DNA from: Vibrio ponticus
GTDB taxonomy: Bacteria; Pseudomonadota; Gammaproteobacteria; Enterobacterales; Vibrionaceae
Reading direction: 5' to 3'
DNA length: 64,000 nucleotides
NCBI RefSeq assembly: GCF_009938225.1
Contig: NZ_AP019657.1
Span: 1,116,001 to 1,180,000, forward strand
Made by a program: the position numbers and the translations under genes. Under the pieces are notes generated by a model. It had not been told where the DNA came from. It was given only the letters and a program-made list of their open reading frames with translations, and did no database searches. Below, in pieces: positions 25,967-36,508 of the stretch. How positions within the stretch are numbered: the first letter of the stretch is position 1; the number at the start of each line of letters is the position of its first letter.

Positions 25967-26881
25967 ATGACCACAAAGCTAGAACTAGGGATTCAAGACC
26001 TAGTGAATGAGTTTATTGCTAATGGTAAAATTTGCCCGGCGAGTTTTAATGTCGCAAGTCGTCGAATTGGCTATGAGGCTAGTACTGCTCTAGCAGGTGC
26101 TGATGTTGAGATGTATCAAGAATTTGTCGACGTAGTAGATGGAATAGAAGTCAAAGTCTATCGACCAAGTGATGCTGAAAACTTACCTATAACAGTGTAC
26201 TTCCATGGTGGTTGTTTTATCAGTGGTGGTTTTCAGACCCACGATGTGCAATTAAGAAACCTTGCTCATCAAGGGCAATCCGTTGTGATTTGTGTTGCCT
26301 ATCGCTTAGCTCCTGAAAACACCTATCCGTGTGCCCATGATGATGTTTATCAAGCGGTTTTAGGTATTTATCGTCAAGGTGGTAAGTATGGAGGGAATAT
26401 AGAAAAGATCACGTTTGTGGGAGACAGTGCGGGTGGTCAACTTGCATTAGCAACGACGATACGCTTGAAGCAGCAGCAAGATTGGTTACCAACAAAGCAA
26501 GTATTAATCTATCCAATGTTGGATCCGCTAGGGCGTTCACAGAGTTATCAAGAGAATGGGTTTGATTACATCATAACGGCTCGGATGTTGTTGTCTGGTT
26601 TTGAGATGTATGCGGGAAATACTGCGGCTTTGCGTAATTGCGCTGAGTTGAATTTGTTAGATGCGGATTTTTCAGATTTACCACCGACTCACATTATAAC
26701 GGCGGAGTTTGATCCGCTACGTGATGAAGGCGAGGAGCTTTATAAACGAATGCGAGCTCAAGGTGTCGATGCATACTGTCAGCGTTACTTAGGAACCATT
26801 CACGGCTTTTTCCAACTTGGTGCCGTCAGTGAGTCAGCAAAACGTTGTCTCGCTGCGGTTGCTGCAGAAATACGTACATAG
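25967..26881 (+). CDS. Alpha/beta hydrolase (hormone-sensitive-lipase family)
   Basis: 304 aa, normal for the family. The oxyanion-hole motif is YFHGGCFISGG, the nucleophile elbow is GDSAGGQLA (Ser), the acid is in AEFDPLRDEGE (Asp), and the base is in TIHGFFQLG (His), so the catalytic triad is complete. No signal peptide, so it is cytoplasmic. It hydrolyses esters; the natural substrate is unknown. The promoter carries a near-perfect LexA box, which is unexpected for this class. Confidence 0.9.
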   Translation: MTTKLELGIQDLVNEFIANGKICPASFNVASRRIGYEASTALAGADVEMYQEFVDVVDGIEVKVYRPSDAENLPITVYFHGGCFISGGFQTHDVQLRNLAHQGQSVVICVAYRLAPENTYPCAHDDVYQAVLGIYRQGGKYGGNIEKITFVGDSAGGQLALATTIRLKQQQDWLPTKQVLIYPMLDPLGRSQSYQENGFDYIITARMLLSGFEMYAGNTAALRNCAELNLLDADFSDLPPTHIITAEFDPLRDEGEELYKRMRAQGVDAYCQRYLGTIHGFFQLGAVSESAKRCLAAVAAEIRT

Positions 26882-26900
26882 TTACTATTTTTGACAATAA

Positions 26901-26930
26901 AACGCCCTGCACGAAGGCAGGGCGTTGTTA
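26901..26930. terminator. Bidirectional terminator after the hydrolase
   Basis: AACGCCCTGC-ACGAAG-GCAGGGCGTT, a 10-bp GC-rich stem flanked by AATAAAA and GTTAAT, between two convergent genes. Confidence 0.8.
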
Positions 26931-26955
26931 ATCAGTTTGACGTAGACCGTTACTT

Positions 26956-27684
26956 TCAAGCAGCGGCTTTATCAAATTGTGCTAAAAAACTGTCTTTTAG
27001 CGCGTTGAAGCGGCTCACCAAATCATCAATGTCTTCTTGGTTATAAGGTTTTAGACCACTTGCTACCATGCGTTTAATGCCTTTACCGACTACTTCGCCA
27101 TCTTGAATAAAGTCAAAGTTAAGTGTGACCAGACCACGCTTACCTTCAACATCAAAGGTAGCGCCAGCAAAGTTAACTTCTGGTGCAGAAATGTCTAAGC
27201 GAGAAAACTCAACTTCCATGCTTTCATAGATCACTAATGGGCGTTGGCAGTTGATCATCATCTGCTTCTCTTCCATCAGTGGCACCATGATGTGTGGGAA
27301 ATTCATGCCAGAGAATTGAACGTAGTTAGTGACCACGTGTTCGATAAACTCAGGATTCAGGTTAACGTCACCCTCACGGCTCATGTGCAAGTACTCTTTG
27401 CCGTTTGCATCAACGACCGAGGCTTCTTTACTACATTTGTTTTCGATATGTAGGGCAACACCGTCACTGACCATACCAGAGAAGTCAAAACGCATTTTTT
27501 GGCTGATCCCTTGTTTGCTGAGTAGAACGGCAAACAGTAGATCCCCAGGTACACAGAAACGCTTGTTATCTTCATCGTGGATTGGGTTGAAATCGCCCGC
27601 GACTTTCTTAGCAAAATGGCTTGCTTGTAGGCGAGTGAACTGGAACTGCTCTTCTTGAGAAGAAAAATACGGTGTTAAAAACAT
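26956..27684 (-). CDS. DUF3581 family protein
   Basis: 242 aa. It has the DUF3581 signature, including FAKKVAGDFNPIHDEDNKRFCVPGDLLFAVLL, whose AGDFNPIHD element recalls MaoC/hot-dog dehydratases. It is cytoplasmic, without helix or signal. It is transcribed alone. Hot-dog membership suggests binding of an acyl thioester; there is no direct evidence of activity. Confidence 0.85.
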   Translation of the reverse strand: MFLTPYFSSQEEQFQFTRLQASHFAKKVAGDFNPIHDEDNKRFCVPGDLLFAVLLSKQGISQKMRFDFSGMVSDGVALHIENKCSKEASVVDANGKEYLHMSREGDVNLNPEFIEHVVTNYVQFSGMNFPHIMVPLMEEKQMMINCQRPLVIYESMEVEFSRLDISAPEVNFAGATFDVEGKRGLVTLNFDFIQDGEVVGKGIKRMVASGLKPYNQEDIDDLVSRFNALKDSFLAQFDKAAA

Positions 27685-27855
27685 ATCTTACGCTTAGTAA
27701 CCAAAACTGCCTGCGATTATATATGAGGAATTTATTTGACTGGTCAATCCAGTCAGTGATGCGAGTGAAATCAAGAGTTTTGTAAGCGCTGCCTTGACGA
27801 GAGAACAAAAGATAATCAATTGCTTGAGGTAATTGCTTGAGATAGAGGAGAAAGT

Positions 27856-27890
27856 AAAAATAGCGCAACGAATCGATGCGCTATTTTTAA
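27856..27890 (-). terminator. Intrinsic terminator after hutH
   Basis: 12-bp stem AAAAATAGCGCA / TGCGCTATTTTT with a 9-nt loop; on the minus strand it ends in T residues. It lies 13 bp after the hutH stop. Confidence 0.88.
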
Positions 27891-27902
27891 ACAGTTTGGC
27901 TA

Positions 27903-29441
27903 TTACAGACTGGTTAATGTGCCACTAGGCATTAAATCGTTGTGTATTGCTTGTTTTAACAACGCGTTCGCTTGTTCAATATCTGGCGCGAAGTAACGGT
28001 CTTTGTCGTAGAACTGTACTTTTTCACGCAGTCTCATCTTGGCGATTTCGATTTTCTCTGATGACTTCAGCGGTGCGCGAAAATCGAGACCTTGCGCGGC
28101 AGCCAAATACTCAACCGCCAATATGCCACGGGTATTTTCAGCCATATCTTTTAGTCGTCTACCGGCAAACGTTGCCATCGACACATGATCTTCTTGGTTC
28201 GCAGAGGTTGGTAAGCTATCAATCGATGCTGGGTGAGCCAGAGTTTTATTCTCACTTGCTAGGGCGGCTGAGGTGACCTGCGCAATCATAAAACCAGAGT
28301 TAACGCCGCCATTATCGACTAAGAAAGGGGGCAGTTTACTCAGTGCGCTATCGATCAGCAGCGCCATGCGGCGTTCAGACAGACTGCCAATTTCGGCAAT
28401 TGCTAGAGCCAGATTGTCAGCCGCCATGGCCACAGGTTCGGCATGGAAGTTGCCGCCTGAGATGATGTCGCCATCGTCGGCAAACACCAGTGGGTTATCA
28501 GATACCGAGTTAGCTTCGACTTGAAGGATCTCCGCTGAATTACGGATCTGTTGTAAACATGCGCCCATCACTTGTGGCTGACAACGCAGTGAATATGGGT
28601 CTTGTACTTTTTCACACTGGGTGTGGGATTCGCCGATTTCACTGCTGTTATCCAACATATAACGATAGGCGCTTGCCGCATCCATTTGTGCGCGATGACC
28701 GCGCACACGGTGAATACGTGGATCAAACGGGCGGCGACTTCCGAGCGCGGCATCGACCGACATTGCGCCGCAAACGGTGGCTGAGGCGTAAAGATCTTCA
28801 GCTGCGAACAGACCTTCTAAGGCAAAGGCAGTAGAGGCTTGTGTACCATTAAGGAGAGCCAAGCCCTCTTTAGGCGCGAGTGTAATTGGCTTTAGGCCAG
28901 CAATCGCCAGCGCTTCTACGCCTGAGAGTATTTTGCCATTGTGGCGCGCTTGACCTTCACCAAGTAACACAGTACTCATATGCGCAAGTGGCGCAAGATC
29001 ACCAGATGCGCCGACTGAGCCTTTCTTGGGGGCACATGGATAAACTTGCGCATTGACCAGTTCAACCAGGGCTTGAATCACAGCGAGGCGAATGCCGGAA
29101 TAACCACGAGCGAGGCTATTAATTTTCAATACCATCATCAAACGGACAGTTTCATCGGACATAAATTCACCGATGCCTGCTGCGTGTGACAGGACAATAC
29201 TTTTTTGCAGTACTTCGAGATCTTGTGGTTCGATGCGTGTATTAGCGAGCAGACCAAAACCGGTATTGATGCCATACACCGTGCGATCTTCAGCAATGAC
29301 TTGCTCAACCACGGCTGTACTTTGATCGATCGCCTCAAAAGCCGCACTGTCTAAGCTTAGGTTGACAGGCGAGCGGCTAATTTGGCGCAATTGACTGAGG
29401 TTTAAATGACCCGGCTTTAAAACGAGGTTCAACATCTTCAT
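27903..29441 (-). CDS. hutH: Histidine ammonia-lyase HutH
   Basis: 512 aa, standard length. The MIO prosthetic-group triad Ala-Ser-Gly lies at 145-147 in [14 protein letters not shown]. Catalytic Tyr is in [12 protein letters not shown] and the later [13 protein letters not shown] segment is present. It deaminates L-histidine to urocanate, the first step of histidine degradation. It is the last gene of hutI-hutG-hutU-hutH, four bases after hutU, and is followed by a terminator. Confidence 0.97.
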   Translation of the reverse strand: MKMLNLVLKPGHLNLSQLRQISRSPVNLSLDSAAFEAIDQSTAVVEQVIAEDRTVYGINTGFGLLANTRIEPQDLEVLQKSIVLSHAAGIGEFMSDETVRLMMVLKINSLARGYSGIRLAVIQALVELVNAQVYPCAPKKGSVGASGDLAPLAHMSTVLLGEGQARHNGKILSGVEALAIAGLKPITLAPKEGLALLNGTQASTAFALEGLFAAEDLYASATVCGAMSVDAALGSRRPFDPRIHRVRGHRAQMDAASAYRYMLDNSSEIGESHTQCEKVQDPYSLRCQPQVMGACLQQIRNSAEILQVEANSVSDNPLVFADDGDIISGGNFHAEPVAMAADNLALAIAEIGSLSERRMALLIDSALSKLPPFLVDNGGVNSGFMIAQVTSAALASENKTLAHPASIDSLPTSANQEDHVSMATFAGRRLKDMAENTRGILAVEYLAAAQGLDFRAPLKSSEKIEIAKMRLREKVQFYDKDRYFAPDIEQANALLKQAIHNDLMPSGTLTSL

Positions 29442-29445
29442 TCTC

Positions 29446-31143
29446 CTAACGTAGTTTAGCCAGTTCTTGATTTAGCATCGGCAAATCGAGTCGTTGCTCG
29501 GCTGCACATTGTTTCGCTATGTCGTAGCCAGCATCGGCATGACGCATTACTCCAGTTGCTGGATCGTTGTGTAGCACACGAGCAATGCGACGGCTTGCAT
29601 CGCCTGTACCATCACAACAGATCACCATACCTGAGTGTTGTGAGAAGCCCATACCAACGCCGCCACCATGGTGTAGCGAGACCCAAGTTGCGCCACCTGC
29701 GGTGTTGAGTAGCGCATTGAGCAGTGGCCAATCGGAGACCGCGTCCGAGCCATCCATCATTGCTTCAGTTTCGCGGTTTGGACTGGCGACTGAGCCTGAG
29801 TCGAGGTGGTCACGTCCAATTACAATTGGCGCTTTTAACTCACCATTTTTCACCATCTCGTTGAAGGCTTGACCTAGGCGCTCTCGATCTTTTAATCCAA
29901 CCCAACAGATTCGTGCAGGTAGACCTTGGAATTGAATCCGTTCACGAGCCATATCGAGCCAGTTGTGTAAGTGCGGGTCATCAGGGATCAGCTCTTTGAC
30001 TTTCTGATCGGTCTTGTAGATATCTTCTGGGTCGCCAGAAAGCGCAGCCCATCGGAATGGTCCTATACCCTGACAGAAAAGCGGGCGAATATAAGCGGGC
30101 ACAAAACCAGGGAAGTCAAAGGCGTTCTCAACGCCTTCTTCAAGCGCCATTTGACGGATATTGTTGCCGTAGTCGAGCGTTGCAGCGCCACGAGATTGTA
30201 GCTCCAACATCGCCTTAACTTGAATAGCCATTGAGGCTTTCGCAGCAGCGACCACTTTCGCTTCATCGGTTGTGCGCACTTCGGCGGCGTACTCCATACT
30301 CCAACCTTGTGGTAGATAACCATTAAGCGGATCGTGAGCAGAGGTCTGGTCGGTCACCACATCCGGTGTAATATTTCGTTCAACTAACTCGGCGAACACA
30401 TCCGCGGCATTGCCGAGTAAACCCACAGAAACAGGCTTATCAGTGCTATAGATGATTTCCAGTGCTTCGTCTAAGCTGGTGGCTTTTTTGTCGACATAAC
30501 CAGTACGCAGTCGGTAATCGATGCGCGACTCATCGCATTCAACGGCCAACATTGAAAAACCTGCCATGGTTGCGGCTAGTGGCTGAGCGCCACCCATGCC
30601 ACCTAAACCACCAGTTAAGATCCAGCGCCCTTTGGCTTCGCCTTGGAAATGCTGCTTCGCCACCGCGACAAAGGTCTCATAGGTACCTTGCACGATGCCT
30701 TGAGAGCCAATATATATCCAGCTCCCTGCGGTCATTTGACCGTACATCATTAACCCTTGTTTATCGAGTTGGTTAAAGTTATCCCAATTCGCCCAGTGTG
30801 GTACTAAATTTGAGTTAGCGATCAGCACTCGCGGCGCGTCTTTGTGTGTTGGGAAAACGCCCACAGGTTTACCTGATTGCACTAACAAGGTTTGGTCTTC
30901 TTCCAAACGTTCCAGTACTTCAACGATCTTGTCAAAACACTCCCAATTGCGTGCCGCACGACCGATGCCGCCATACACCACAAGTGCATGTGGATGTTCA
31001 GCAACATCTGGGTCTAAGTTATTCATCAGCATGCGCAATGGGGCTTCGGTCAACCAAGAGCGAGCACGAAGCTCATTGCCGTGGGGAGCACGAATGGTTC
31101 GTTGAGTGTCGAGACGCGTGTCGTTACTGCTGCGTTCCGTCAT
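29446..31143 (-). CDS. hutU: Urocanate hydratase HutU
   Basis: 565 aa, standard length. The NAD-binding region is [19 protein letters not shown], and the [21 protein letters not shown] segment carries the conserved active-site Cys. It converts urocanate to imidazolone propionate. It lies between hutG (21 bp upstream) and hutH (4 bp downstream), with AAGGAG before the start. Confidence 0.97.
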   Translation of the reverse strand: MTERSSNDTRLDTQRTIRAPHGNELRARSWLTEAPLRMLMNNLDPDVAEHPHALVVYGGIGRAARNWECFDKIVEVLERLEEDQTLLVQSGKPVGVFPTHKDAPRVLIANSNLVPHWANWDNFNQLDKQGLMMYGQMTAGSWIYIGSQGIVQGTYETFVAVAKQHFQGEAKGRWILTGGLGGMGGAQPLAATMAGFSMLAVECDESRIDYRLRTGYVDKKATSLDEALEIIYSTDKPVSVGLLGNAADVFAELVERNITPDVVTDQTSAHDPLNGYLPQGWSMEYAAEVRTTDEAKVVAAAKASMAIQVKAMLELQSRGAATLDYGNNIRQMALEEGVENAFDFPGFVPAYIRPLFCQGIGPFRWAALSGDPEDIYKTDQKVKELIPDDPHLHNWLDMARERIQFQGLPARICWVGLKDRERLGQAFNEMVKNGELKAPIVIGRDHLDSGSVASPNRETEAMMDGSDAVSDWPLLNALLNTAGGATWVSLHHGGGVGMGFSQHSGMVICCDGTGDASRRIARVLHNDPATGVMRHADAGYDIAKQCAAEQRLDLPMLNQELAKLR

Positions 31144-31164
31144 AAGAAGACTCCTTGTGTTTCA

Positions 31165-32163
31165 CTATTTCTCTGAAAATGCGTTGGCGATATCCCAACA
31201 CAACCGGGCTGCGAGCCGGGCAGTTTGGCTATCGACATCGTATGTCGGGTTATATTCGGCGATATCTGCAATCACCAATTTGTTTTTGTAGTGCAAGATG
31301 CGCTCTAAAAAGAGGTTAATGGTATCAAGACTAATACCTCGAGCTGCTGGGGCGCTGACCCCTGGAGCTATCGCACCAGGAAAAACATCGAGATCGATGG
31401 TGAGATAGATGTAGTCACAGTTATCGATGAAATGTTGTAGTTGAGTAAGGTGATAAACATGGTTGAGATGAGAGAGATCTTTGTCCTCAACATACCAAAC
31501 ATTGAGTTCATCGGCGCGCTCAAAGAGGGCTGCGGTATTACTGGCTCGACTGACACCTAAGCAAGCGTAATGAAATGGCCACTGTTTTTCTTGGCAGTAG
31601 TGTTGGATCTGATTAAACGGCGTTCCTGAACTTGGTTTTACGCTGACGTTGCTGTGCTCAAATGCCCGTAAATCGAAATGAGCGTCGAAGTTAATAATCC
31701 CAATCCGTGGCGGTTTAACCGGGTTGATGTACTCAAAATAGCGCGCTAAGCCAAGAAAGGAAGCCCAAGCGACTTCATGTCCACCACCTAACGTAATGAC
31801 TGGTGTTGAGCGCAGCGCTGTAGCAATGATCTCAGCGCAATCAGATTGTGCTTGTTCAAGTAAATCGTCATCGCAAACCACAGTGCCTAAGTCTATTAAG
31901 TGGCTCTCTTTATGCCAAGCCATGTTAGCTAACGCGCGTCGAATCAAATCTGGTGCTTTGCGAGCGCCAATGCGCCCTTTATTTCTAGCCACACCCGCAT
32001 CGCTGGCAAAGCCAAGGATACTCACAGCATTGCGATAGGGTTGTAGTTCGCTCACTTGCATGGTCTTGATGACACTGTGAATACGTTTCCCGCCCGCGCC
32101 ATCTTCTTCATCAATACGACCTTGCCAATGAAAATCTTGTTGCGTAACTGGTAGATTAGACAT
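31165..32163 (-). CDS. hutG: Formimidoylglutamase HutG
   Basis: 332 aa from ATG 32163, which overlaps the end of hutI by eight bases; a longer in-frame start further upstream is not supported. The arginase-family Mn2+ ligands are present: [17 protein letters not shown] and [22 protein letters not shown]. It hydrolyses N-formimino-L-glutamate to glutamate and formamide. Presence of HutG rather than HutF shows the direct pathway. Confidence 0.95.
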   Translation of the reverse strand: MSNLPVTQQDFHWQGRIDEEDGAGGKRIHSVIKTMQVSELQPYRNAVSILGFASDAGVARNKGRIGARKAPDLIRRALANMAWHKESHLIDLGTVVCDDDLLEQAQSDCAEIIATALRSTPVITLGGGHEVAWASFLGLARYFEYINPVKPPRIGIINFDAHFDLRAFEHSNVSVKPSSGTPFNQIQHYCQEKQWPFHYACLGVSRASNTAALFERADELNVWYVEDKDLSHLNHVYHLTQLQHFIDNCDYIYLTIDLDVFPGAIAPGVSAPAARGISLDTINLFLERILHYKNKLVIADIAEYNPTYDVDSQTARLAARLCWDIANAFSEK

Positions 32164-33394
32164 AGCTGATCTCTCCCTGAATGAGTCGTGCATAGAGTCG
32201 TTTTACGCCTTGCAGGTAACTTAATTCAGCGGGGTGTTCAATGTCCCAGAGCGCTAAGTCCGCATCATAACCAAGCGCGATCTGTCCACGACTGTCGCTC
32301 ACTCCAAGGGCTTGGGCTGCATTAGCTGTGACACCTCTCAGCGTCTCTTCAGGTGTTAGTCCAAATAAGGTACAGCCCATATTCATCATCATAGTCAAAT
32401 CTGCGAATGGTGAGGTACCTGGATTGAGATCGGTTGCAATCGCCATCGGCACTTGATGCTTACGTAATAACTCGATCGGTGGCGTCTGTGTTTCGCGTAG
32501 AAAGTAGAAAGCGCCCGGCAAGAGTGTCGCAACTGTTCCCGAGCTTGCCATCGCTTTAACACCTTGTTCATCGAGGTATTCGATATGGTCGGCAGATAAT
32601 CCGTTGTATCGTGCAGTTAACGCACTACCACCTAGGTTAGAGAGCTGTTCAGTATGACCTTTGATTGCCAAGCCATGTTGGTGAGCCGCTTGAAAAACTC
32701 GTTCTGTTTGAGCGAGATTAAAGCCAATTGACTCACAGAACACATCGACACTGTTGGCGAGTTTCTCTTCGGCAACAGAGGGAATAATTTCGTTACAGAC
32801 TAAATCAATATATTGATCAGGTGCATAGGTAAATTCGGGTGGGACAGCATGGGCGGCGAGGAGAGTCGTCGAAATACGCACATTTCGATAGCTTTCAAGC
32901 GATTTGGCAGCGCGCAGCATTTTGATTTCATCGTTAAGTGTCAGCCCATAGCCGGACTTTATCTCGACACTCGTTACACCACTGGTAAGCAGACCATCAA
33001 GACGCGGCAAAGCGATCTCAGTTAACTGCTCTTGGCTGGCTTGTCGAGTCGCTTTCACCGTTGAGAGGATACCGCCGCCTTGTTGGGCAATGGTTTGATA
33101 CGGAATGCCGTTAAGGCGCATCTCAAATTCATTGGCTCGGTTGCCGGCATAGATAAGATGAGTGTGGCAATCAATCAGCCCTGGCGTGACCAGCTTGTTT
33201 TGGCAGTCTCGCGATTGAGCAGCGTCATCGGCTAAAGGCGTTGCACTGATTGCGGCAATCTTGCCGTGTTTAATATAGATATGACCGTGCTGTACTTGAT
33301 ACCCCTCAGCGTTTGGCACCAGAGAGACATAACGTACATTGGCTAAATGTAAGTCATACAGAGGTGATGCTAAATCTTGCGTTGGCAGGGTCAT
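32156..33394 (-). CDS. hutI: Imidazolonepropionase HutI
   Basis: 412 aa. Amidohydrolase signatures are [26 protein letters not shown] and [11 protein letters not shown], which supply the metal-binding His and Asp residues. It opens imidazolone propionate to N-formimino-glutamate. It is the first gene of the operon, 20 bp after the HutC-like operator at 33414-33423. Confidence 0.95.
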   Translation of the reverse strand: MTLPTQDLASPLYDLHLANVRYVSLVPNAEGYQVQHGHIYIKHGKIAAISATPLADDAAQSRDCQNKLVTPGLIDCHTHLIYAGNRANEFEMRLNGIPYQTIAQQGGGILSTVKATRQASQEQLTEIALPRLDGLLTSGVTSVEIKSGYGLTLNDEIKMLRAAKSLESYRNVRISTTLLAAHAVPPEFTYAPDQYIDLVCNEIIPSVAEEKLANSVDVFCESIGFNLAQTERVFQAAHQHGLAIKGHTEQLSNLGGSALTARYNGLSADHIEYLDEQGVKAMASSGTVATLLPGAFYFLRETQTPPIELLRKHQVPMAIATDLNPGTSPFADLTMMMNMGCTLFGLTPEETLRGVTANAAQALGVSDSRGQIALGYDADLALWDIEHPAELSYLQGVKRLYARLIQGEISYV

Positions 33395-33413
33395 CGTCGT
33401 CGTCCATATTTAA

Positions 33414-33426
33414 TGTATATACAAAT
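33414..33426. promoter_or_regulatory. HutC operator upstream of hutI
   Basis: TGTATATACA is a 10-bp palindrome, and GTATATACAAAT (33415-33426) recurs exactly upstream of hutC at 34399-34410. HutC of the GntR family is known to bind TGTATATACA-type sites. It lies 20 bp before the hutI ATG. Confidence 0.78.
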
Positions 33427-33467
33427 AATGGTTCGAACATGATGATTGTGCAATGATTATGTAATAG

Positions 33468-33489
33468 AAATGTGATCAATTTATGGAAT
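33468..33489. promoter_or_regulatory. Possible CRP half-site upstream of hutI
   Basis: AAATGTGATC matches the left half of the CRP consensus perfectly, but the right half is poor. hut operons are commonly catabolite-controlled, which gives modest support. Confidence 0.3.
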
Positions 33490-33666
33490 TATTATCTACT
33501 AATTCGTGTCTATGAAGTGATTGCAATTTTATTGATAACTTAAAAAACAAGGTAACTCATTGATTTGTTTATGCTTGATTCATGCGTTCTGGATTTGTAT
33601 CGCTAGGTAGCGGATGCGATTGCCACAGGGCAATCGACAGACAAAAGTTAACCAGACAAGCTGGCA

Positions 33667-34377
33667 TTAGAAATTGACGGTTGAACTGAGCTTGTAGCGA
33701 GAGCCCGGGTGGTAAAGCAACGCGCTACTGACTAAGTTGCTACCACTCCAGGTGCGACGGTTGAGCAATAAGCAAGGTTCATGTTCTTTCAAACGAAGCT
33801 GTTGCTGCTTTGATTTATCGATCATGACTGCTTCAACACTGTGTTCAATAGCCGAAAGTGGGCAGGCGTCAAAAAGATATTGGGTTGGTGTTTGTAGGCT
33901 AAAGTCTTGTTCTAGATAGGCTGGCGCATACTCTGGGTTAACCCAACGTAGTTCGAGCTGGATGGGCTGTTCATCGGCGTAGTGAATGATCTCGCTATAA
34001 AAAACCTTAGTGCCACGCATCACGCCAAGCTGAGTAGCGATTTTCTCATCCGCATTGATTTGCGATTGTGCCAAGACTTGGTTGCTGTAATGTTTACCAC
34101 GCTCAGTGACTTCCAAAGCAATATTGCGAATATCCAGCAGGGGGGATTCCGCTTTGTCTGGTAGCTGACAAACAAAAGTACCCAGACGCGGCTTTCTTTC
34201 AAGTCTACCTTCCGTAACCAGATCGCGAATTGCTTTGTTAACCGTCATACGACTGACATTAAATTGCTCAGTGAGCTCAAATTCGGTACTGATGCGCTGC
34301 CCAACCGACCATCTACCAGACTCGATTTGTTCAATGATGTATTGCTTGATTTGCTGATAAATGGGTAGTGATGTCAT
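33667..34377 (-). CDS. hutC: Histidine utilisation repressor HutC
   Basis: 236 aa from ATG 34377; a longer frame upstream lacks homology and crosses the operator. An N-terminal GntR winged helix (IYQQIKQYIIEQIESGRW, FNVSRMTVNKAIRDLV) is followed by a UTRA ligand domain. It represses the hut genes until urocanate accumulates. It is separated from hutI by 272 bp and read in the same direction. A HutC-like site sits 22 bp before its own start, suggesting autoregulation. Confidence 0.92.
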   Translation of the reverse strand: MTSLPIYQQIKQYIIEQIESGRWSVGQRISTEFELTEQFNVSRMTVNKAIRDLVTEGRLERKPRLGTFVCQLPDKAESPLLDIRNIALEVTERGKHYSNQVLAQSQINADEKIATQLGVMRGTKVFYSEIIHYADEQPIQLELRWVNPEYAPAYLEQDFSLQTPTQYLFDACPLSAIEHSVEAVMIDKSKQQQLRLKEHEPCLLLNRRTWSGSNLVSSALLYHPGSRYKLSSTVNF

Positions 34378-34398
34378 GGGGAAACCTGAATAATTTAG

Positions 34399-34410
34399 GT
34401 ATATACAAAT
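34399..34410. promoter_or_regulatory. HutC operator upstream of hutC
   Basis: GTATATACAAAT is identical to 33415-33426 at hutI and lies 22 bp before the hutC start, nearly the same distance as at hutI. Confidence 0.72.
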
Positions 34411-34655
34411 GTAACTGTAATCGCCATACAATTGCAAGGTAAGATTAAAATCTCAGCAAACGAATGAGATAGGGCGCAATCTGTTAGTAAAGTGCTTGAT
34501 GGATAAGCCTAGGATATGAGATACCGATACTATCAATCTGATTTGGCGACATTATTGGTTTGTTGATACGTATTGTTCACATTTGAACTGATGCGAAATA
34601 GTGTTTCCTATTGATGAATTAACTCAATTACAAAAAGCTACAAAAGGAATAGAGA

Positions 34656-35399
34656 ATGTTTGCCAAGTTAAAAGCTTCGCTCGGTATTGGTGCAGCAAAA
34701 GTGGATACTGTGTTGGACAGCATGGCTGTCATGCAAGGTGAGAGCATCAAAGGTGTGGTTCATATCCAAGGTGGTGATGTAGAGCAGCAGATCGACGCGA
34801 TTAACTTAAAACTTTGTACCGAGATGAAAGTGGAATCGGATAATGGTGTCAGCTATCAAGAGTTCATTCTAGGTAGTTTACAGGCGGTTCAGCCATTTGT
34901 AATTGCGCCAAATGAAAACAAGCAGGTGCCATTCGAATTTAAATTGCATGATGAAACGCCAGTTACTGCGCTTAATGCGATTAAAAACCAGTGTCATGTG
35001 TGGGTGGAAACCACCCTTGATATCGACTTTGCGATAGATCCTAAAGATCGTGATTATGTTGAAGTCCAGCCATTGCCAGTGGTGGCGAAAGTGATTGGAA
35101 TGATCCAAAGCAATGGTTTCGAGATGGTGAAAGCCGACGTTGAAAAAGGGTATTTACGCGGTGGTAACTTCAGTTCTAAGTCAGGCTGTTATCAAGAAAT
35201 CGAGTTTCGAGGTGGCAGCTTTATCAATAAGAAAGAGATTGAGTTGTCATTTGTGTTGGAAGGCAATTATGTTCATTGCTTAGCGGAAGTGGATCGCTCT
35301 TTAGGCTTGCGTGGCGATCAGTATGTGTCATTTACGCTATCTCGCGGCGCCTCAGATGCTGAAGTGCAGTCTGCAGTTGCTCGCGTACTATCGATCTAA
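34656..35399 (+). CDS. Spo0M-family arrestin-like protein
   Basis: 247 aa with AAGGA upstream. N-terminal FAKLKASLGIGAAKVDTVLD, followed by GESIKGVVHIQGGDVEQQI, matches the SpoOM (sporulation-control) family, which has an arrestin-like beta fold. These proteins also occur in non-sporulating bacteria, where their role is unclear. It is cytoplasmic. The stop codon overlaps the stop of the convergent DUF3187 gene. Confidence 0.88.
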   Translation: MFAKLKASLGIGAAKVDTVLDSMAVMQGESIKGVVHIQGGDVEQQIDAINLKLCTEMKVESDNGVSYQEFILGSLQAVQPFVIAPNENKQVPFEFKLHDETPVTALNAIKNQCHVWVETTLDIDFAIDPKDRDYVEVQPLPVVAKVIGMIQSNGFEMVKADVEKGYLRGGNFSSKSGCYQEIEFRGGSFINKKEIELSFVLEGNYVHCLAEVDRSLGLRGDQYVSFTLSRGASDAEVQSAVARVLSI

Positions 35400-36376
35400 T
35401 TAGAGCCGCCATAACGGTACCGATAAGCGAAAGTGAACGCAATATCGGTACTGTTGTCTGCATTTATCATATTTTCGATTACTGAAAACTCCAGCGCAGA
35501 TTGTTCCATTTCAAAACGATACCCCAAGGTGACATCGGTAGAGACGTTGGCGAACTCATCGTCAGCTTCAGAGATCCCTTCATAAACGCCTAGTTGCATC
35601 ACTAAAAAATGATTTTGGTACCACTGATAACGGTAGCTCCCGCCGACAAACCAGTTGTTGTCGACATAGGGCATTTGGTCAAAATTTGTCGGTACGTCAC
35701 GAAAAGTTTGACTTAAGGTGACATCAATAGCGTGATTGCCAGTTAAAAAACCATAGTTAAGCTGTAATGCTTGTTCCCAGTCACTATGAGCAAAAAAGCC
35801 ACTGCCTAAATCACTGTAGTAAAGGCTTAGCCCTATCGAAAGTCCGTGATTATCGTGTTGGTAAAGTTGGTATTGTAAGTAGCTATAAATGCCTTGGCTG
35901 ATGATGTCTCCATGAAAGTCTTTTTCATCGATACCGTAACTTGGCGCAGAAATGATGTATCGATCGTTGTCCACTTCATCTCGACCGTTCTGGTCAATCG
36001 AAAACCAGTCATGAAACGCTATCGTGAGCGAATCTAAGCTATTGTTGCCCGCATGATTAATGCGATAACCAATTTCCCATTGCCAAGCTTCATTTATCTG
36101 CCATTTGCCGTTGAGATGCAGTTGGTTTTGATAATAGTCCAGTTCGTATACGCTGTTGTTCGCCCAAATACTGGCTAATGCTAATGAGGCATTGAGTTCG
36201 ACTGCGTGATTTGGCATCGAAAAGCCAGAACGTAACTGGGGGGCAAGACCGTTAGTGATAAAAGGGGATTGGGCGTAAGTATGCAAAGGTCCAAATTGTG
36301 TTGAAGAGACCTCAGAGGCGAAGCTGCTGATTGCAACCAGCAGCGGTGAAGCAGCACAAAAGAAGATTTTGCCCAT
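35396..36376 (-). CDS. DUF3187 family outer-membrane protein
   Basis: 326 aa. A signal peptide is at 1-20 (FFCAASPLLVAISSFA). The rest is rich in aromatic beta strands ending with YRYRYGGSN, consistent with an outer-membrane beta-barrel. It matches the DUF3187 family by the PFITNGLAPQLRSGF and GYRINHAGNNSLDSLTIAFHDWF regions. Its stop codon overlaps that of the plus-strand Spo0M gene by 4 bp. Its function is unknown. Confidence 0.82.
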   Translation of the reverse strand: MGKIFFCAASPLLVAISSFASEVSSTQFGPLHTYAQSPFITNGLAPQLRSGFSMPNHAVELNASLALASIWANNSVYELDYYQNQLHLNGKWQINEAWQWEIGYRINHAGNNSLDSLTIAFHDWFSIDQNGRDEVDNDRYIISAPSYGIDEKDFHGDIISQGIYSYLQYQLYQHDNHGLSIGLSLYYSDLGSGFFAHSDWEQALQLNYGFLTGNHAIDVTLSQTFRDVPTNFDQMPYVDNNWFVGGSYRYQWYQNHFLVMQLGVYEGISEADDEFANVSTDVTLGYRFEMEQSALEFSVIENMINADNSTDIAFTFAYRYRYGGSN

Positions 36377-36470
36377 ATCGCTTATTTGAAAGAGAGTACT
36401 TATTTTGACTATAGGTCAAGAACTGGCGAACTGGTAAATAAGCTGGGCAAGGTAAGTTTTCAAGGTAAGT

Positions 36471-36500
36471 AAAACAACAGGCTGAGAGTTCAGCCTGTTG
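36471..36500 (-). terminator. Terminator after the RelA/SpoT-like gene
   Basis: CAACAGGCTGA-GAGT-TCAGCCTGTTG, an 11-bp perfect stem; on the minus strand it is followed by TTTTACTT. It lies eight bases after the stop at 36509. Confidence 0.8.
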
Positions 36501-36508
36501 AGTGAGTA

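Noticed and set aside
33411..33426. Second SOS box at hutI
   Set aside because: The palindrome is TGTATATACA without CTG...CAG ends and is shared with hutC, so it is a HutC site.
33617..33636. Terminator hairpin upstream of hutI and after hutC
   Set aside because: An 8-bp stem exists (CGATTGCC/GGCAATCG) but no T run follows on the minus strand.
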